Shown here: positions 53,922 to 63,151 of the stretch, piece by piece
Layout: every line of letters begins with the position of its first letter
Numbering within the stretch: position 1 is the stretch's first letter
Assembly: GCF_011388215.1 (NCBI RefSeq)
Contig: NZ_CP049989.1
Coordinates: 1,178,001 to 1,242,000 of the forward strand
Direction of reading: 5' to 3'
Length of the DNA stretch: 64,000 bases
Source of the DNA: Hydrogenophaga crocea
GTDB taxonomy: Bacteria; Pseudomonadota; Gammaproteobacteria; Burkholderiales; Burkholderiaceae_C
The notes under the pieces: model-generated
What the model was told of the DNA's origin: nothing
Databases searched by the model: none
Seen by the model: only the letters and a program-made list of their open reading frames with translations
Program-made: the position numbers and the translations under genes

Positions 53922-53954
53922 GGAGGGGGCGCCAGGTTCACTGGCGCCCCCTCC
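53922..53954. terminator. Strong hairpin between convergent TRAP genes
   Basis: A perfect 14-bp GC-rich stem (53922-53935 with 53941-53954) and a 5-nt loop, located between the dctM stop (53840) and the convergent binding-protein stop (53980). No T run follows on either side, so it may work as a bidirectional barrier or protect mRNA ends. Confidence 0.5.
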
Positions 53955-53979
53955 GTTCACAGGCTTGCAGTTGGAGTGT

Positions 53980-55068
53980 TCAGCGCCGCACGCCGGCCTG
54001 TGCCATGAAGTTGGCGAACTGCAACTCGTTCACGCGCGACCAGAGCGATTGGGTCTCGCGAAACGGACGCCAGGAGTCCAACAGCTTCTTGAAGGTAGCG
54101 TTCTTGGCGGCTTCCTCATCCAGCAGGGCTTCGCTGACCTTGAAGGCCTCTTGCAGCACATCCCTGGGAAAGGTGCGGACCGTGGCCCCTTTGGAAACCA
54201 GGCGTCGAAGCGCTTCGGCATTGGCGACGTCGTAGCGCGCGGTGGCCATGACGTTGACTTCCTGGGCCGCCACTTCGAACGCGGAGCGAAACGCCTTGGG
54301 CAGCGCGTCGAGCTTTTCCTTGTTGGCGAAGAAAGAGACGTTCGCACTGCCTTCCCAGAAGCCCGGTGCGTAATAGTTCTTGGCCACACGGTAGAAGCCC
54401 AGCTTCTCGTCGTCGTAGGGGCCTACCCATTCGGTTGCGTCGATGGTCCCTTTCTCGAGCGCGGTGTAGACATCGCCGGCAGCCAGCGTTTGCGGCACCA
54501 CACCGAGCTTGCTGAGTACCTCACCGCCCATGCCGGGGATGCGCATGCGCAAGCCCTTGAGGTCTTCCAGCGAGTTGATCTGCTTGCGGAACCAGCCACC
54601 CATCTGGGCCGCGGTGTTCAGACCGGGGAAATTGACCATGTTCTGTTCGGCGTAGAAGTCCCGCAGGAGCTTCAGGCCGCCGCCATAGAACACCCAGGCG
54701 TTCTGCTGCCGCGCCGACAGGCCGAAGGGCAGCGTGGTGTCGAAGGCATGCGCCTTGTTCTGGCCGACCCAGTAGTAGCTGGCGGTTTGCCCTGCCTCCA
54801 CCGTGCCGTTGCGAACACCCTCAAGCACCTGGAACGGGGGCACCAGTTCGCCTGCCGCGTACACCTTGACGTCGAAGCGCCCGTCGGTGAGTTCGGCGAT
54901 GCGTTCCGAGAACATGGTGCAGGCACCGTAGAGGATCTCCAGGCTCTTGGGATAGCTCGACTGCAGGCGCCAGGTGACCGCTGCGGGTTGTGCCCGGACA
55001 GCGGGACTGGCGAGCAGCGCAGCACTGGTGGCAGCGGCGCTGCCGACAAGGAACTTCCTTCGGCTCAT
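53980..55068 (-). CDS. TRAP transporter substrate-binding protein (TakP/FcbT1-like)
   Basis: 362 aa from the ATG at 55068. Tat-like leader MSRRKFLVGSAAATSAAL ending near VRAQ. EKGTIDATEWVGPYDDEKLG and NYYAPGFWEG mark the TakP/FcbT1 branch. It is convergent with dctM and so probably the periplasmic partner of that transporter, with opposite transcription. Paralogue of 41420-42502. Ligand likely a 2-oxo or aromatic acid. Confidence 0.93.
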   Translation of the reverse strand: MSRRKFLVGSAAATSAALLASPAVRAQPAAVTWRLQSSYPKSLEILYGACTMFSERIAELTDGRFDVKVYAAGELVPPFQVLEGVRNGTVEAGQTASYYWVGQNKAHAFDTTLPFGLSARQQNAWVFYGGGLKLLRDFYAEQNMVNFPGLNTAAQMGGWFRKQINSLEDLKGLRMRIPGMGGEVLSKLGVVPQTLAAGDVYTALEKGTIDATEWVGPYDDEKLGFYRVAKNYYAPGFWEGSANVSFFANKEKLDALPKAFRSAFEVAAQEVNVMATARYDVANAEALRRLVSKGATVRTFPRDVLQEAFKVSEALLDEEAAKNATFKKLLDSWRPFRETQSLWSRVNELQFANFMAQAGVRR

Positions 55069-55360
55069 TCAGTTGTCTCCATATCGGGCGCGCAAAGTCG
55101 CCCAGGTTCGCTGGACATTCAGCGACCCGCATGTTGCAGATCGTGGAAAGGGGACGGACGAACTCTTCTTCCCGTGCATGCAGCACTTTTCAGGGAAATG
55201 GCCGTGACCGAGATGGCAGAGTTCGTGCCGGCTCTTGTCGTCACATGGCGGATGTCGATGTCCAGTCCGCGCGGGAATCCAAAGCTTTCCGTGAATTCGC
55301 TTGTCCGGTTCGGCGCCTGTCGCTGAAATCCGGGCATCACCCGATTTGGAGGACGTCGAC

Positions 55361-56212
55361 ATGCATCAGCCGGTTGCAGAACCCACCGTATCCGTGCGGG
55401 CACAGGTGGGCTACCTGGATGAATTCGCATCAAAGCCCGAGATCTATCTGTGTCAACCGCCCCGAGGTGTGGAAGCCGAAAACTGCTCGACCGATCTTCG
55501 GTGGGTGGACATCGAAGACGTGCGATCGCGCGACCGGATGCCAACACTCGAACACGACGGTTTCATGTTCATGCGCGATGGGCTGCCGGACATCGACTTT
55601 CGCGATCCGGAGCAGGTCAAGGCCCGCTACTACCCTGTGATTGCGCAACTGGCGCTGCAGGCCACCGGCGGGCAGTCAGCGTTCGTGTTCGATCATCTGG
55701 TTCGACAACGCGACCCTGGCATGAACCTTCACCGGTTCGGCGAGCGAGGGGCCGATGTCAAGGTCGGCGCCCTGGGTCGTGTCCACAACGACTACAGCGA
55801 AGAATCCGGCCGACGGCGCCTGGCGTTGGTGATGGACAGCCTTGGTCTCGATCAGCGTCCCCGGCGCTACTGCATCGTGAACCTGTGGCGTTCCATCGGC
55901 GGCGTGATCGAGGATTCGCCGTTGGCTTTTTGTGCGGCGCAGTCCGTGTCGACCCAGGACCTGGTGGCCGCGAAGCTGCACTACGGACACCGCACCGGCG
56001 AGATCTACCTGCTCCGGTTCAACCCAGGCCACCGCTGGTACCACCTCGACGCGATGGACACGCACGACGTGGCTGTTTTCAAGCAGTTCGACTCCCGGGT
56101 CAGCGGCGTGTCGAGATTTGTTCCTCATTCGGCATTTGACCTGCCGCAAGCAAAGAGCGCGAAGTCGCGCAGGCGCAGCGTCGAGGCGCGCGTTCTGGTC
56201 GTCATGGAGTGA
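55361..56212 (+). CDS. CmcJ/NvfI-family oxygenase-like protein
   Basis: 283 aa from the ATG at 55361, with GGAGG about 9 nt ahead. It matches the pattern of CmcJ/AsaB-type putative 2-oxoglutarate/iron oxygenases: HND (142-144) as likely metal ligands, NLWRSIGGVIEDSPLAFCAAQSV split by a turn near 174-195, and GHRWYHLDAMDTHDVAVFKQFDS near 223-244. Known relatives are mostly fungal or actinobacterial secondary-metabolism enzymes. It is followed 16 bp later by an isomerase-like gene. Substrate unknown. Confidence 0.75.
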   Translation: MHQPVAEPTVSVRAQVGYLDEFASKPEIYLCQPPRGVEAENCSTDLRWVDIEDVRSRDRMPTLEHDGFMFMRDGLPDIDFRDPEQVKARYYPVIAQLALQATGGQSAFVFDHLVRQRDPGMNLHRFGERGADVKVGALGRVHNDYSEESGRRRLALVMDSLGLDQRPRRYCIVNLWRSIGGVIEDSPLAFCAAQSVSTQDLVAAKLHYGHRTGEIYLLRFNPGHRWYHLDAMDTHDVAVFKQFDSRVSGVSRFVPHSAFDLPQAKSAKSRRRSVEARVLVVME

Positions 56213-56228
56213 AAGCGAGTCATTGAAG

Positions 56229-56822
56229 ATGAAAACACTGGAAATCTGGTACGAGTTCGGCAGCAACTACAGCTACCTGAGCGTGCAACGGGTGGGCGAG
56301 CTCGCCCGTTCGCGCGGTGTGCCGCTGAAATGGGAGCCATTCCTGCTGGGCCCGATCTTCAAATCGTTCGGTTGGGAAACCTCACCGTTCGTGCTGCAGG
56401 AGCAGAAAGGCCGCTACATGTGGCGCGACATGGAGCGGCAGTGTGAGAAGTACGGCCTGCCGTGGAAGCGCCCCACGAACTTCCCGCGCCGGGCTCTGTT
56501 GCCCATGCGGGTCGCGGTGCTCGGCAAGGATGCCGTGTGGATCGAGGCCTTCTCGCGGCGCATGATGGCCCTGAACTTCGTCGAGGACCGGGAGATCGAT
56601 TCGGTGGAGGCGGTGTCCCGTGTTCTTGTGGAACTGGGCCTGGATGCCGGCGCGATCATTGAACAAGCACAGGACGCCCAGAACAAGGAGCGCTTGAAGG
56701 ACCAGACGCTGCGAGCGCGGGCGCTCGGCGTCTTCGGTGGGCCCACGTTCTTCGTGGAGGGCGAGATGTTCTGGGGCAACGACCGCTTGGATGAGGCCGT
56801 CGAGTGGGCAGCCAGGGCTTAG
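56229..56822 (+). CDS. 2-hydroxychromene-2-carboxylate isomerase-like protein (DsbA family)
   Basis: 197 aa. Begins TLEIWYEFGSNYSYLSVQRV with the Ser that binds glutathione in kappa-class GST-like isomerases, and ends GVFGGPTFFVEGEMFWGNDRLDE. The family isomerises ring-cleavage products of naphthalene-type aromatics or acts as thiol oxidoreductase. It forms a pair with the CmcJ-like gene. Start ATG 56229. Confidence 0.9.
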   Translation: MKTLEIWYEFGSNYSYLSVQRVGELARSRGVPLKWEPFLLGPIFKSFGWETSPFVLQEQKGRYMWRDMERQCEKYGLPWKRPTNFPRRALLPMRVAVLGKDAVWIEAFSRRMMALNFVEDREIDSVEAVSRVLVELGLDAGAIIEQAQDAQNKERLKDQTLRARALGVFGGPTFFVEGEMFWGNDRLDEAVEWAARA

Positions 56823-56823
56823 G

Positions 56824-57651
56824 TCATGACCGAGAAAACAGCTCGTTGAGCTGTTTTCCTGTCAGCGAGTTCTGGGTCCGGTGGAAGGTCCCTTGCCCTC
56901 GAAACTCGCTGGCGGCGGCCATCATCGCCGAGTATGCGGTGCGGGCGAACGAGCCGCCGGTGCTGACGCGACGCACGCCGAGCGTCTTCAGCGTGGCCAC
57001 GTCGAGTGTGGACCCGGCGAAGCCCAACATCACGCTGACCGGCTTGCTGACGGCAGCCACCACCGCGCGAACCTGTTCCTCGGTCTTGATCCAGGGAGCG
57101 AACAGCACGTCGGCGCCGGCCTTCTCGTAGGCTTGCAGGCGCATGAGGGTGTCGTCCATTGACGCATCAGGCAGGGTGAAGCACTCCGCCCGGGCGGTCA
57201 GCACGAAGGGGTGCCCCAGGGTCCGCTTGGCTTCCACAGCGGCGTGCACCCGTTCGACCGCAAGTGACAACGGCAACAGCGGGGCACCGGGTTCGCTGCC
57301 CGAGTCTTGAATCGACGCGCCAACGATGCCGCAGGCGGCCGCCTGTTGCAAATGGCGGTACACGTCTTCGGGGGAGTCTGCGAACATGGCCTCGAGGTCG
57401 GCCGAGACCGGCAAGCTGGTGCAAGCGCACAGTTCCCGCAGGTGATTCAGGACTTGTTTGAAGGACGGTGTCCCGTCCGGCATGCCCTGGGAGAAGGCGA
57501 ACCCGGCGCTGGTACTGGCCAGCGCCTCGAAGCCCAGCTTCTCCAGCAGGACGGCCGAACCCTTGTCCCATGGGTTCGGCATCAGGAAGATCTGCTTTCG
57601 CTCGTGAAGGTCGCGAAAGGCCTCGGCACGCTGTTGCTGGGTGCTGCTCAT
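56824..57651 (-). CDS. Isocitrate lyase/PEP mutase family protein
   Basis: 275 aa from the ATG at 57651. TIM-barrel features: LMPNPWDKGSAVLLEKLGFEAL at the start, SADLEAMF, GIVGASIQDSG and LTARAECF, with conserved Asp and Glu metal ligands. Relatives include oxaloacetate decarboxylase/2-methylisocitrate lyase-like and PEP-mutase-like enzymes. It lies 22 bp after the aminotransferase gene in the same direction. Substrate unknown. Confidence 0.88.
   Translation of the reverse strand: MSSTQQQRAEAFRDLHERKQIFLMPNPWDKGSAVLLEKLGFEALASTSAGFAFSQGMPDGTPSFKQVLNHLRELCACTSLPVSADLEAMFADSPEDVYRHLQQAAACGIVGASIQDSGSEPGAPLLPLSLAVERVHAAVEAKRTLGHPFVLTARAECFTLPDASMDDTLMRLQAYEKAGADVLFAPWIKTEEQVRAVVAAVSKPVSVMLGFAGSTLDVATLKTLGVRRVSTGGSFARTAYSAMMAAASEFRGQGTFHRTQNSLTGKQLNELFSRS
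56834..56858. terminator. Hairpin at the meeting point of convergent genes
   Basis: A perfect 10-bp stem, GAAAACAGCT with AGCTGTTTTC, 5-nt loop. It lies within the last codons of the PEP-mutase-family gene and just after the isomerase stop. The T-rich 3' arm could serve as terminator for the plus-strand operon. Confidence 0.5.
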
Positions 57652-57673
57652 GGTTGCTGGATCAAAGGCATGG

Positions 57674-58912
57674 TCAGGAGTGAACGGTGGCGTCGCACGC
57701 CGCCGCGACGTGCAAACGCCCATGTGCGTTCCTCAGCCGCTGCACGCCTTCCCGAATCCGATCGGGCGGGTTGGTGACGAAGCTGAGTCGCAGCTCGCTG
57801 GTGCCGAGGTCGCCTTGTGCGTAGAAAGCGCTGCCCGGCACAAACATCACGTTGTCCCGTATTGCCTCGGACAACAGCGCGCGGGTGCGGGTGCCGTCAT
57901 TGAACCGCGCCCACAGGAACATGCCGCCCTCGGCTTCGCCGACGGTCAGGCGCTCGCCGAAGGCGTCTTCAAGCGATTCGCGCATGGCGCGGTAGCGGCT
58001 CTCGTAGGTGACGCGCATGCGTTCCACGGCCGCGTCCATGAGACCGGATTGCAGGTAGGCCGCCGCGACCTCCTGCACCAGTGACGAGGTGTGCAGGTCC
58101 ATCGCCTGCTTGATGCGGACACATGCGTCAAGCACGGTGGCGGGTGCCAGCATCCAGCCAATGCGCAGCCCGGGCGCCATGCATTTGGACAGCGTGGACA
58201 AGTAGGCAACCCACCCGTGTGCACCCGCCTGGTGGCTGGCCAATTGATACAGAGAGGGCACCGCGTGTGCTCCGGGGAATCGGAGTTCGCCGTAGGGATC
58301 GTCCTCGATGACGAATACCTTGTTGTCAGCTGCCCACTTCAACAACTTGATTCGTGCTTCCAGGGGCATTTGCGCGCCGCAAGGGTTGCTGAAGGTCGGA
58401 ACCACATAGAGCAGCTTGGGGCGCGCCTGGCCGCTCACCAGTGCATCCACATCCAGGCCGTTCGGTGTGGTGGGTACTGTCAGGAACCGCGGGCGCGCCA
58501 GCTCCAGCGCATTGACGGCAGCCAGATAGGTGGGCGACTCGATGGCGACCAGGTCTCCCGGGTTGACCAAGGCGCGGGCCAGAAGGTCCAGCCCCTGCTG
58601 CGACCCCGTGGTGATCAGGAGGTCATCGGGCAAAGCCGGCACACCCCGCCGGCGCATGAGTTCGGCGACGGCTGATCGCAGGCCCGGCTGCCCCTCGGTG
58701 GCGCCGTACTGCAGCGCTCGCCTCATCGACCGGCTCTGGATCAGGTCGATGGCCCGGTTGATGCCGGCCAGATCAAAAAGCTCCGCGTCGGGCAGACCGC
58801 CCGCGAACGAAATCATGCCCTCCCGGGAGGCGTGGTGCAGGAGGTCCCGGACATCGGATCGTCTGGCGGACGTTGCCACCCATGAAAGTCCGTCGAACTT
58901 GCCTGCATCCAT
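57674..58912 (-). CDS. PLP-dependent aminotransferase (2-aminoadipate/aromatic type)
   Basis: 412 aa from the ATG at 58912. Fold type I marks: SFAGGLPDAELF near 35-46, TTGSQQGLDL, N176-P, EDDPYGELRF with the PLP-binding Asp and Tyr (about 204-207), and catalytic K243 in STLSKCMAPGLRIGW. Resembles LysN/ARO8-like transaminases for aminoadipate and aromatic amino acids. With the indolepyruvate oxidoreductase nearby it could supply arylpyruvates. Operon with the PEP-mutase-family gene. Confidence 0.92.
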   Translation of the reverse strand: MDAGKFDGLSWVATSARRSDVRDLLHHASREGMISFAGGLPDAELFDLAGINRAIDLIQSRSMRRALQYGATEGQPGLRSAVAELMRRRGVPALPDDLLITTGSQQGLDLLARALVNPGDLVAIESPTYLAAVNALELARPRFLTVPTTPNGLDVDALVSGQARPKLLYVVPTFSNPCGAQMPLEARIKLLKWAADNKVFVIEDDPYGELRFPGAHAVPSLYQLASHQAGAHGWVAYLSTLSKCMAPGLRIGWMLAPATVLDACVRIKQAMDLHTSSLVQEVAAAYLQSGLMDAAVERMRVTYESRYRAMRESLEDAFGERLTVGEAEGGMFLWARFNDGTRTRALLSEAIRDNVMFVPGSAFYAQGDLGTSELRLSFVTNPPDRIREGVQRLRNAHGRLHVAAACDATVHS

Positions 58913-59057
58913 CGCTTCTCCTTGTGAAGTGCGATATGTAGGTCAATGGTGTTCTGACAACATGAAATGTGATCCCCGGCATGTGAGCACGACTCGTGGG
59001 TGCTGGCGCATGGCCATGCGGTACTTCGGCAATCCATCCACTTCACCGTTCCCGATC

Positions 59058-59531
59058 ATGGAAACGTCGCCCAACCCGATCGAGCCCGATGCGCTTGATC
59101 CCCTCTACAGGACCGATCTCAAGCAGATCATCGAGGCCATGCCGGCTGCCCGTCATCTCGGGGTTGTGGTGACAGGCTTCGACAGGTCCGGCCGCTCTCG
59201 GGTCGAACTGACGATACGCCGGGAGCACACGTTCAATGGGCACACGGTCCAGGCCGGCATCGTCGGCGCACTGGCCGACTTTGCCGGCGTGAGCGCGTCG
59301 GCCGCCGTGCTGGGTGAAGGCTGGATGGCAAGCACGACCGGCTTCGAGTTGCACAATCTCGCCCCGGCCAACGGCGTCCGCCTGATTGCCGTGGGCCGAC
59401 CCTTGACGGCCAGTCGAACACACGGCGTTGCCACCGTGTCCGTCTTTTCTGTGGGTGCCGAGGAAGAGTCCCTCGTGGTGGCCCACGCCACCACGATCTG
59501 TCGGCCGTTTCGCCTCAACCCGGGTGGGTGA
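59058..59531 (+). CDS. Hotdog-fold thioesterase (PaaI-like)
   Basis: 157 aa from the ATG at 59058. The hotdog helix region reads HTFNGHTVQAGIVGALADFAG, with the conserved acidic residue, followed by LHNLAPANGVRLIAVGRPL. Such enzymes hydrolyse acyl- or arylacyl-CoA. It is divergent from the aminotransferase and convergent with the oxidoreductase gene, whose stop it overlaps by 17 bp. Confidence 0.85.
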   Translation: METSPNPIEPDALDPLYRTDLKQIIEAMPAARHLGVVVTGFDRSGRSRVELTIRREHTFNGHTVQAGIVGALADFAGVSASAAVLGEGWMASTTGFELHNLAPANGVRLIAVGRPLTASRTHGVATVSVFSVGAEEESLVVAHATTICRPFRLNPGG

Positions 59532-62500
59532 CTGAGGTTTCCTCCATCGGAGTTGCCTGCGCGGCACCGGGCACGGTCGCCAACAGGTCGTTCCAGCGTG
59601 CCTGAGCCGTTGCCACCGAGGCGTGCTTTACTTGACCGAAGCCGCGGATCGAATCTGGAACGTTGGCGACCTTCACCCAGTGGTGGTAGTTGTCGCCAGT
59701 CAAGTTCGCGAGACCACGTTCCACGATCTCGAGGTAGCGGTCGATCAGGCCACGCTCCATGCGCCGCTCGGCCGTCCAGCCAAAAGGGTCGAGCCGCGTG
59801 CCGCGCAGGAAGCGCATGGCGGTGAGTACGCGCATGGCGGGGAACATCCAGCCGCCGTATTCCTGCTTGACGGGGTTGCCGTCGGCATCTCGCTTGGCGA
59901 ACAGGGGCGGGGCGAGATTGAGCTTGACCTTGTAGTCGCCCTCGAACTTGGCGTCGAGCTTGTCCCAGAAGTCAGCGGCGGTGTACAGCCGAGCCACCTC
60001 GTACTCGTCCTTGTAGGCCATCAGCTTGAACAGGTTCCTGGCGACCGCGCGGGTGAGCGCCTGATCGGCCGAGACGCCCAGCGCCACATCCCGCTGCCGC
60101 ACCTTTTCGACAAAGTCGAGGTACCGGCGCGCATAGGCTTCGTTCTGGTAGTCGGTCAGTTCGGTGACCCGAAGGTCGATCGTCTGCTGCAGCGTGCGGC
60201 GCGGAAGCACCTTGATGACAGCCTGCTGGTTGACTTGCTCCTGGATGTTCTGCAGGTGGACGGCCGCAGCGCGTCCCCAGCGGAAGGCCTCGAGGTTCTT
60301 GTCGACCGCCACGCCGTTGAGTTCGATTGCGCGCTCAATGGACGCGCAGCTCAGGGGGATCAGGCCCTTCTGGAACGCGAAGCCGACCATGAACAGGTTG
60401 CTGCCAATGGAATCGCCCAGGATGGCAAGGGCAAGGCGGGTGGAGTCGACGAAGTCCACCTTCTCGCCCACCGCCTGCGTGATGAGCTGTCGAACGGTCT
60501 GCTCCGGGAAGGACCAGTCGGGGTTCTTCGTGAAATGGCCCGTCGGTTGCTGGTGGGTGTTCACCAGGGCGTGCGTTCGGCCGCGGTGCATCTTGGAGAC
60601 CACCTCTTTCGATCCCGCTGTGAGCATGTCGCAGCCGAGGATGAGGTCGGCCTCGCCGGTGGGAATGCGCTGCGCCATGATGGCTTCGGCGCTTCGGGCC
60701 AGCCGCACGTGTGAAGTCACGGCGCCGTTCTTCTGGGACATGCCCGTCATGTCCAGGATGGACGCGGCCTTGCTCTCCAGATGGGCGGCCATGCCCAGCA
60801 GGGCGCCGATGGTGATGACGCCGGTTCCGCCGATGCCCGTCACCATGATGTTGTAGGCCGTCTCACACGGGGGCAGGGTCGGCTCCGGCAGCGACTGCAG
60901 CATGGCGGCGAGATCCAGCTTCGCCTTGCTGGGCTTGCGCAGCTTGCCTCCCTCAATGGTGACGAAGCTCGGGCAGAAGCCTTTCTGGCAGGAGAAGTCC
61001 TTGTTGCAGTTCGAGTCGTCGATGCGGCGCTTGCGGCCGAACTCGGTTTCCAGCGGCAACAGGGACACGCAGTTCGACTGCTGGCCGCAATCGCCGCAGC
61101 CTTCGCACACCGCCTCGTGGATGTGCAGGTGCTTTGCGGGCGTGGGGTAGCTGCCTTTCTTTCGCCGGCGGCGCTTCTCGGCGGCACAGGTCTGGTCGTA
61201 GATGATGACCGACGTGCCCTGGACCTCCCGCAGTTCCTTCTGAACCCGCTCGAGCTCCGATCGGTCGTGCACCGTGACCGAGGGCGGCAGCCCGACGCGG
61301 TTGGCGTGTCGGGTCACGTCCTCACTGACCACTGCGATGCGTCGAACACCCTCGGCGTGCACCTGCTGCGCGATCATGGGCACGGTGACCACACCGTCGT
61401 GCGGCTGTCCCCCCGTCATGGCCACGGCATCGTTGTAGAGGATCTTGTAGGTGATGTTCGTTTTTGCGGCAACCGCGGCGCGGATGGCCAGAAGGCCCGA
61501 ATGGAAGTACGTGCCATCACCCAGGTTGGCGAACACGTGCTTGACCTGGGAGAAGTGGTGCTGACCGATCCAGGTGGCACCTTCGCCGCCCATGTGGGTC
61601 GTGGTCTTGTTGCCCTCGGGGTAGATCGTGGTGGCCATGATGTGGCAACCAATGCCAGCCAGGGCGACGGAGCCTTCGGGCACCTTGGTGGAGGTGTTGT
61701 GCGGGCAGCCCGAGCAGTAGTAGGCCGGCCGCGGTGGGGTCTTGTTGGCCTGGCCGAGCAAAGCCTCCTTGCTGCGGATCAACTCCAGCCGACGATCGAT
61801 CGCTTCGCTGGAGTGAAACCGACGAATTCGCGAGGCGATGACGGTGGCCACCTGGGCCACAGTGAAGTCGGCCATGGGCGTGAGCAACCATTCCCCGCGC
61901 GGATGAACCCATTCGCCCTGATCGTCGAACTTCCCGATCACCCGGGGACGAACGTCATCGCGCCAGTTGTAGAGTTGCTCCTTGAGCTGGTACTCAACCA
62001 GTTGGCGCTTCTCTTCAACGACCAGAATCTCTTCCAGGCCGACCGCGAACTCGCGGATGCTGTCGGGCTCCAGCGGCCAGGGCATGGCCACCTTGAACAG
62101 CCGAACGCCGATCTGGTTCAGGCGTTCCTCGGTGAGGCCCAGTTCCTGAAGAGCCTCCAGCACGTCGCTGTAGGCTTTCCCCGATGCGACGATGCCCAAC
62201 CGGTCACGGTCAGAGCGCACCGTGGTGCGGTTGAGTTGGTTGGCGCGGCAGTACGCCAGGGCCGCGTAGATCTTGTGGTCGTGCATCAGCGCTTCTTGCG
62301 CCCGCGCGACGATGCCCAGCGTCTCTGTCCACAGACGGGAATGCAGGCCGCCAGGTGGCATCTCGATATCGGGCGGCAGAACGATCTTCGTTGCGAACGG
62401 ATCGGCACTCACCGAACCACTGGATTCGACCGTGTCGGCAATCGCCTTGAAGCCGACAAAGCAGCCGGAGTAGCGTGACATGGCCCATCCATGAAGGCCC

Positions 62501-63087
62501 AGCTCGATGAATTCATGCACGTTGGCGGGGTAGAGCACGGGCACCATGCTGGCGGCGAAGACGTGCTCGCTCTGGTGTGGCAGCGTCGAGGAGTAGCCTC
62601 CATGGTCATCGCCCGCTACCAGCAGCACGCCACCCTTGGGGCTGGAGCCGGCATGGTTCGCATGCTTCAGGACGTCGATCGAGCGGTCCACGCCAGGCCC
62701 CTTGGCATACCAGAGGCTGAACACGCCATCGTAAAGGCTGGGACCCACTTGGTCGATGTGCTGTGTGCCCCACACGCTGGTCAATGCCAGGTCTTCGTTG
62801 ACGCCCGGCTGGAACTTGATCTTGTTGGCCTCCAGGTGCTTCGACGCCTTCCAGAGGGTTTCGTCGAGACCGCCGATCGGTGACCCACGATAGCCCGATA
62901 CGAAACCTGCGGTGTTCAAGCCCGCGGCCTCGTCGCGCCACTTCTGCACGAACAGGAGCCGCACCAGGGCCTGAATGCCACTCAGGTAGACGGCTCCGCT
63001 GCGCGCGGTGTACTTGTCATCGAGGGTGACCTCGCGCAACCTGCATTCGTGGGCCAGCGCGTCTTTGGCGCGCGCGATGTCGTTCAT
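59515..63087 (-). CDS. Fused indolepyruvate:ferredoxin oxidoreductase family protein
   Basis: 1190 aa from the ATG at 63087 (an ATG at 63090 is adjacent; upstream frame lacks family character). The single chain joins the parts found as IorA and IorB elsewhere. TPP-binding half: YYCSGCPHNTST (457-466), GDGTYFHSG (523-531), NDAVAMTGGQP. A cysteine cluster CEGCGDCGQQSNC (661-673) may bind Fe-S. Gamma domain GIGGTGVITIG near 735. It decarboxylates 2-oxo acids, often arylpyruvates, to acyl-CoA while reducing ferredoxin. Confidence 0.93.
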   Translation of the reverse strand: MNDIARAKDALAHECRLREVTLDDKYTARSGAVYLSGIQALVRLLFVQKWRDEAAGLNTAGFVSGYRGSPIGGLDETLWKASKHLEANKIKFQPGVNEDLALTSVWGTQHIDQVGPSLYDGVFSLWYAKGPGVDRSIDVLKHANHAGSSPKGGVLLVAGDDHGGYSSTLPHQSEHVFAASMVPVLYPANVHEFIELGLHGWAMSRYSGCFVGFKAIADTVESSGSVSADPFATKIVLPPDIEMPPGGLHSRLWTETLGIVARAQEALMHDHKIYAALAYCRANQLNRTTVRSDRDRLGIVASGKAYSDVLEALQELGLTEERLNQIGVRLFKVAMPWPLEPDSIREFAVGLEEILVVEEKRQLVEYQLKEQLYNWRDDVRPRVIGKFDDQGEWVHPRGEWLLTPMADFTVAQVATVIASRIRRFHSSEAIDRRLELIRSKEALLGQANKTPPRPAYYCSGCPHNTSTKVPEGSVALAGIGCHIMATTIYPEGNKTTTHMGGEGATWIGQHHFSQVKHVFANLGDGTYFHSGLLAIRAAVAAKTNITYKILYNDAVAMTGGQPHDGVVTVPMIAQQVHAEGVRRIAVVSEDVTRHANRVGLPPSVTVHDRSELERVQKELREVQGTSVIIYDQTCAAEKRRRRKKGSYPTPAKHLHIHEAVCEGCGDCGQQSNCVSLLPLETEFGRKRRIDDSNCNKDFSCQKGFCPSFVTIEGGKLRKPSKAKLDLAAMLQSLPEPTLPPCETAYNIMVTGIGGTGVITIGALLGMAAHLESKAASILDMTGMSQKNGAVTSHVRLARSAEAIMAQRIPTGEADLILGCDMLTAGSKEVVSKMHRGRTHALVNTHQQPTGHFTKNPDWSFPEQTVRQLITQAVGEKVDFVDSTRLALAILGDSIGSNLFMVGFAFQKGLIPLSCASIERAIELNGVAVDKNLEAFRWGRAAAVHLQNIQEQVNQQAVIKVLPRRTLQQTIDLRVTELTDYQNEAYARRYLDFVEKVRQRDVALGVSADQALTRAVARNLFKLMAYKDEYEVARLYTAADFWDKLDAKFEGDYKVKLNLAPPLFAKRDADGNPVKQEYGGWMFPAMRVLTAMRFLRGTRLDPFGWTAERRMERGLIDRYLEIVERGLANLTGDNYHHWVKVANVPDSIRGFGQVKHASVATAQARWNDLLATVPGAAQATPMEETSVTHPG

Positions 63088-63151
63088 CATGGAGTGGACG
63101 TCCAAAATTGTGTTCTGGGTCAACACCGCGGCCTGCACGAGGGTGGCCGTG

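Noticed and set aside
59623..62478. Two long plus-strand frames antisense to the indolepyruvate oxidoreductase
   Set aside because: They are shadows of the conserved minus-strand gene, rich in Gly, Ala, Val, His and Arg, with no domain motifs.
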